From Micrococcales bacterium (GTDB lineage Bacteria; Actinomycetota; Actinomycetes; Actinomycetales; Cellulomonadaceae), in contig WRCL01000109.1 in assembly GCA_009783975.1 (NCBI GenBank), positions 1 to 6,562 of the forward strand: a stretch of 6,562 nt of DNA, in the 5' to 3' direction. Positions 5,368 through 6,562 of this stretch are shown in pieces. Every line of letters starts with the position of its first letter. The first letter of the stretch is position 1. The position numbers and the translations under genes were made by a program. Below the pieces are notes generated by a model that searched no databases, was not told the DNA's origin, and saw only the letters and a list, made by a program, of their open reading frames with translations.

Positions 5368-6225
5368 GTGAAGGCCCGTCTCGAGCTCGGGGACGTCTTC
5401 GTCATCCCGCTCGACGCCGACCGCGCAGGGATCGGCCAGGTTGTGGCGACCTACGGCCAAGGGGCCTTCTACTACGCGATCTTCGACCTGCTCGTCCACC
5501 CGGACGCTGCCGAGGCGAGCATCGACCAGGCCGTCGCGTCCGACGTGCTCTTCTTGGCACCGTCGCTGGACTCACGCCTGCCTGTGCCGTACCTCACAGT
5601 CATTGGCACACGGCCGGTGCGCCCTGGCTTGCCGTTACCAGCGCACCGCGAGGTCGATGCCGAGAACATGGTCCAGGTCGTCGACTACTCGGGCCGGCGC
5701 CGGCGTCGCGCCACCGACGCCGAGGCACGCCGGCTGCAGACCCGGCGGTTCGTCGCCCCGTTGCGCCTGGCCCGCGCGCTACGTGCCACCGCAGGGATGG
5801 AACCGTGGAAAGACAGCTACGCCGAGCTCGTCCCTGATCCCGACCTCACCAGCGACAAGATGTTCGGTGCCGAACCTGGCCCGGCGACATGGCCGGCCAT
5901 GACCCCACCACGCACAGGGTCGGTCCCCACGACGCGACACGCGGGGCTGGGCCAGCGGTTCCCGGTCGCCCCGACCACTGGTGCTCTGCGCGTCGTCGGG
6001 CCACCAGCCAGGTCCGCCCGGCACAAGGTCGCCTCGCCGCCGGGCACGCCGGTCCCCGGGACGGCTCCCAGGCACCGCGCACCGACGTCGGTCGCGCCCG
6101 ACGCACCGTGTGAACCCACCCCGGCCACAGGTGTGCTCGCCGCGCAGGCCAGCACGGTGCAGGTCGACGTGACGACGCCGGTCACCGGTGTCGTCACAGT
6201 GGTCCGCTCAGCCTTAGACACGTGA
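5368..6225 (+). CDS. Imm26-like domain protein with proline-rich C-terminal tail
   Basis: From the GTG at 5368 the protein has 285 residues. The N-terminal 170 or so resemble the Imm26 immunity-protein family (PF15428): LELGDVFVIPLDADRAGIGQ (5-24), a strand leading to YYAIFDLL (35-42), LTVIGTRPV (76-84), then VQVVDYSGRRRRRATDAEA (102-120) and a final PWKDSYAEL (146-154). The match is from memory of the family pattern and is moderate. From about 165 onward the chain is rich in Pro, Thr, Ala and Arg, looks disordered, and ends in a beta-prone VQVDVTTPVTGVVTVV (264-279). Third codon positions stay mostly G or C through the tail, so it is genuinely coding. No signal peptide or membrane segment is seen. 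No toxin gene is nearby, so an immunity role is unsupported. The stop overlaps the start of the ROK gene as GTGA. Confidence 0.75.
   Translation: MKARLELGDVFVIPLDADRAGIGQVVATYGQGAFYYAIFDLLVHPDAAEASIDQAVASDVLFLAPSLDSRLPVPYLTVIGTRPVRPGLPLPAHREVDAENMVQVVDYSGRRRRRATDAEARRLQTRRFVAPLRLARALRATAGMEPWKDSYAELVPDPDLTSDKMFGAEPGPATWPAMTPPRTGSVPTTRHAGLGQRFPVAPTTGALRVVGPPARSARHKVASPPGTPVPGTAPRHRAPTSVAPDAPCEPTPATGVLAAQASTVQVDVTTPVTGVVTVVRSALDT
6169..6197. repeat. 29-base near-perfect hairpin/palindrome upstream of the ROK start
   Basis: GTGACGAC (6169-6176) pairs with GTCGTCAC (6190-6197). The stem continues through a G-T wobble and CCGG/CCGG to a three-base loop TCA, making about 13 pairs. It lies inside the end of the Imm26-like coding region, 24 bases before the ROK GTG. 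It may be an operator, an attenuating RNA hairpin, or a by-product of the repetitive protein tail. Confidence 0.6.
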
Positions 6226-6562
6226 CCGTGGGGTCCCACGGGTCTGGGCAGCTGCCGCTGCGGATGCTCCTGCGCGGTGTTGTCGACGCGGCCGAACCTC
6301 CTTCACGCGCTCGCCTGGCCGTTGCGACAGGACTGTCACCGGCGACCGTGTCCGTGGCTGTCGACCAGCTCATCGAGGCCGGTCTGGTCACCGAGCTCGC
6401 CCCGGTGCTCACACGCCGGGCAGGACGCCCTGCGGTGCCGCTGGCCCCAGCCGCTGGCACTGTCGTCGGGGTCGGGCTGCAGGTCGACGGTGCGCATATC
6501 GGGATCCGGGTCGTCGACCTGGCTGGGTCGGTCGTCGCCGAGGCCGTCGACTACGCCGACCA
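6222..6562 (+). CDS. ROK-family transcriptional regulator, 3' partial
   Basis: The frame opens at a GTG overlapping the preceding stop (GTGA) and runs off the window after 113 codons. An alternative in-frame GTG lies at 6228, and neither has a clear Shine-Dalgarno, so coupling to the upstream gene is likely. Residues about 10-65 form a winged helix-turn-helix: RARLAVATGLSPATVSVAVD (29-48), then QLIEAGLVTEL (49-59), with the wing around RRAGRPAVPL (65-74). This is the MarR-like DNA-binding head typical of NagC/XylR-type ROK proteins. The ROK sugar-kinase-like lobe begins at VVGVGLQVDGAHIGIRVVDLAG region (81-102), in which the phosphate-binding DxGxT of kinases is not conserved, as in many ROK regulators. 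Such proteins usually repress sugar-use genes and respond to sugars. The ligand cannot be inferred here because most of the domain lies outside the window. Confidence 0.88.
   Translation, partial: MTVGSHGSGQLPLRMLLRGVVDAAEPPSRARLAVATGLSPATVSVAVDQLIEAGLVTELAPVLTRRAGRPAVPLAPAAGTVVGVGLQVDGAHIGIRVVDLAGSVVAEAVDYAD

Overview
The window is very GC-rich, with strong G/C preference at third codon positions. It carries lsr2, a nucleoid-protein gene confined to Actinomycetota, and its gene order resembles the folK/panC/lysS/lsr2 neighbourhood of actinobacteria such as Mycobacterium tuberculosis (DUF2520 gene, panC, panD, coaX, lysS, lsr2). An actinobacterium, plausibly of the order Micrococcales, fits best. 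The genus cannot be told from the sequence. All genes supported here lie on the + strand.

Region 1 (1-2965) is a tightly coupled three-gene operon. It holds the 3' part of a membrane protein with bacterial PH (bPH2) domains, a Rossmann-fold DUF2520 protein, and panC (pantothenate synthetase). Each downstream start codon overlaps the preceding stop codon as ATGA, so translational coupling is likely. Region 2 (2966-4596) is lysS (lysyl-tRNA synthetase). A -10-like hexamer sits seven bases before its GTG, which suggests a leaderless transcript separate from the panC operon. The panD and coaX genes found between panC and lysS in M. tuberculosis are absent here.

Region 3 (4597-5259) is a 267-base gene-free stretch with a good extended -10 promoter, then lsr2, then a strong intrinsic terminator. 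Region 4 (5260-6562) begins with a structured intergenic stretch: a 52-base imperfect hairpin, a TACGAT -10 and a palindrome at the predicted transcription start. It continues with a gene of unknown role that has an Imm26-like N-terminal domain and a proline-rich disordered tail. Coupled to it by a GTGA overlap is the start of a ROK-family transcriptional regulator cut by the window end. A 29-base hairpin lies inside the 3' end of the upstream gene, just before the ROK start.

Functionally the window combines coenzyme A precursor synthesis, translation, global xenogeneic silencing and a possible local regulatory pair. I see no CRISPR array, insertion sequence, tRNA or rRNA, and no clear evidence for a wholly new system. 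The most unusual parts are the shortened panC-lysS junction and the structured control regions around the Imm26-like/ROK gene pair.
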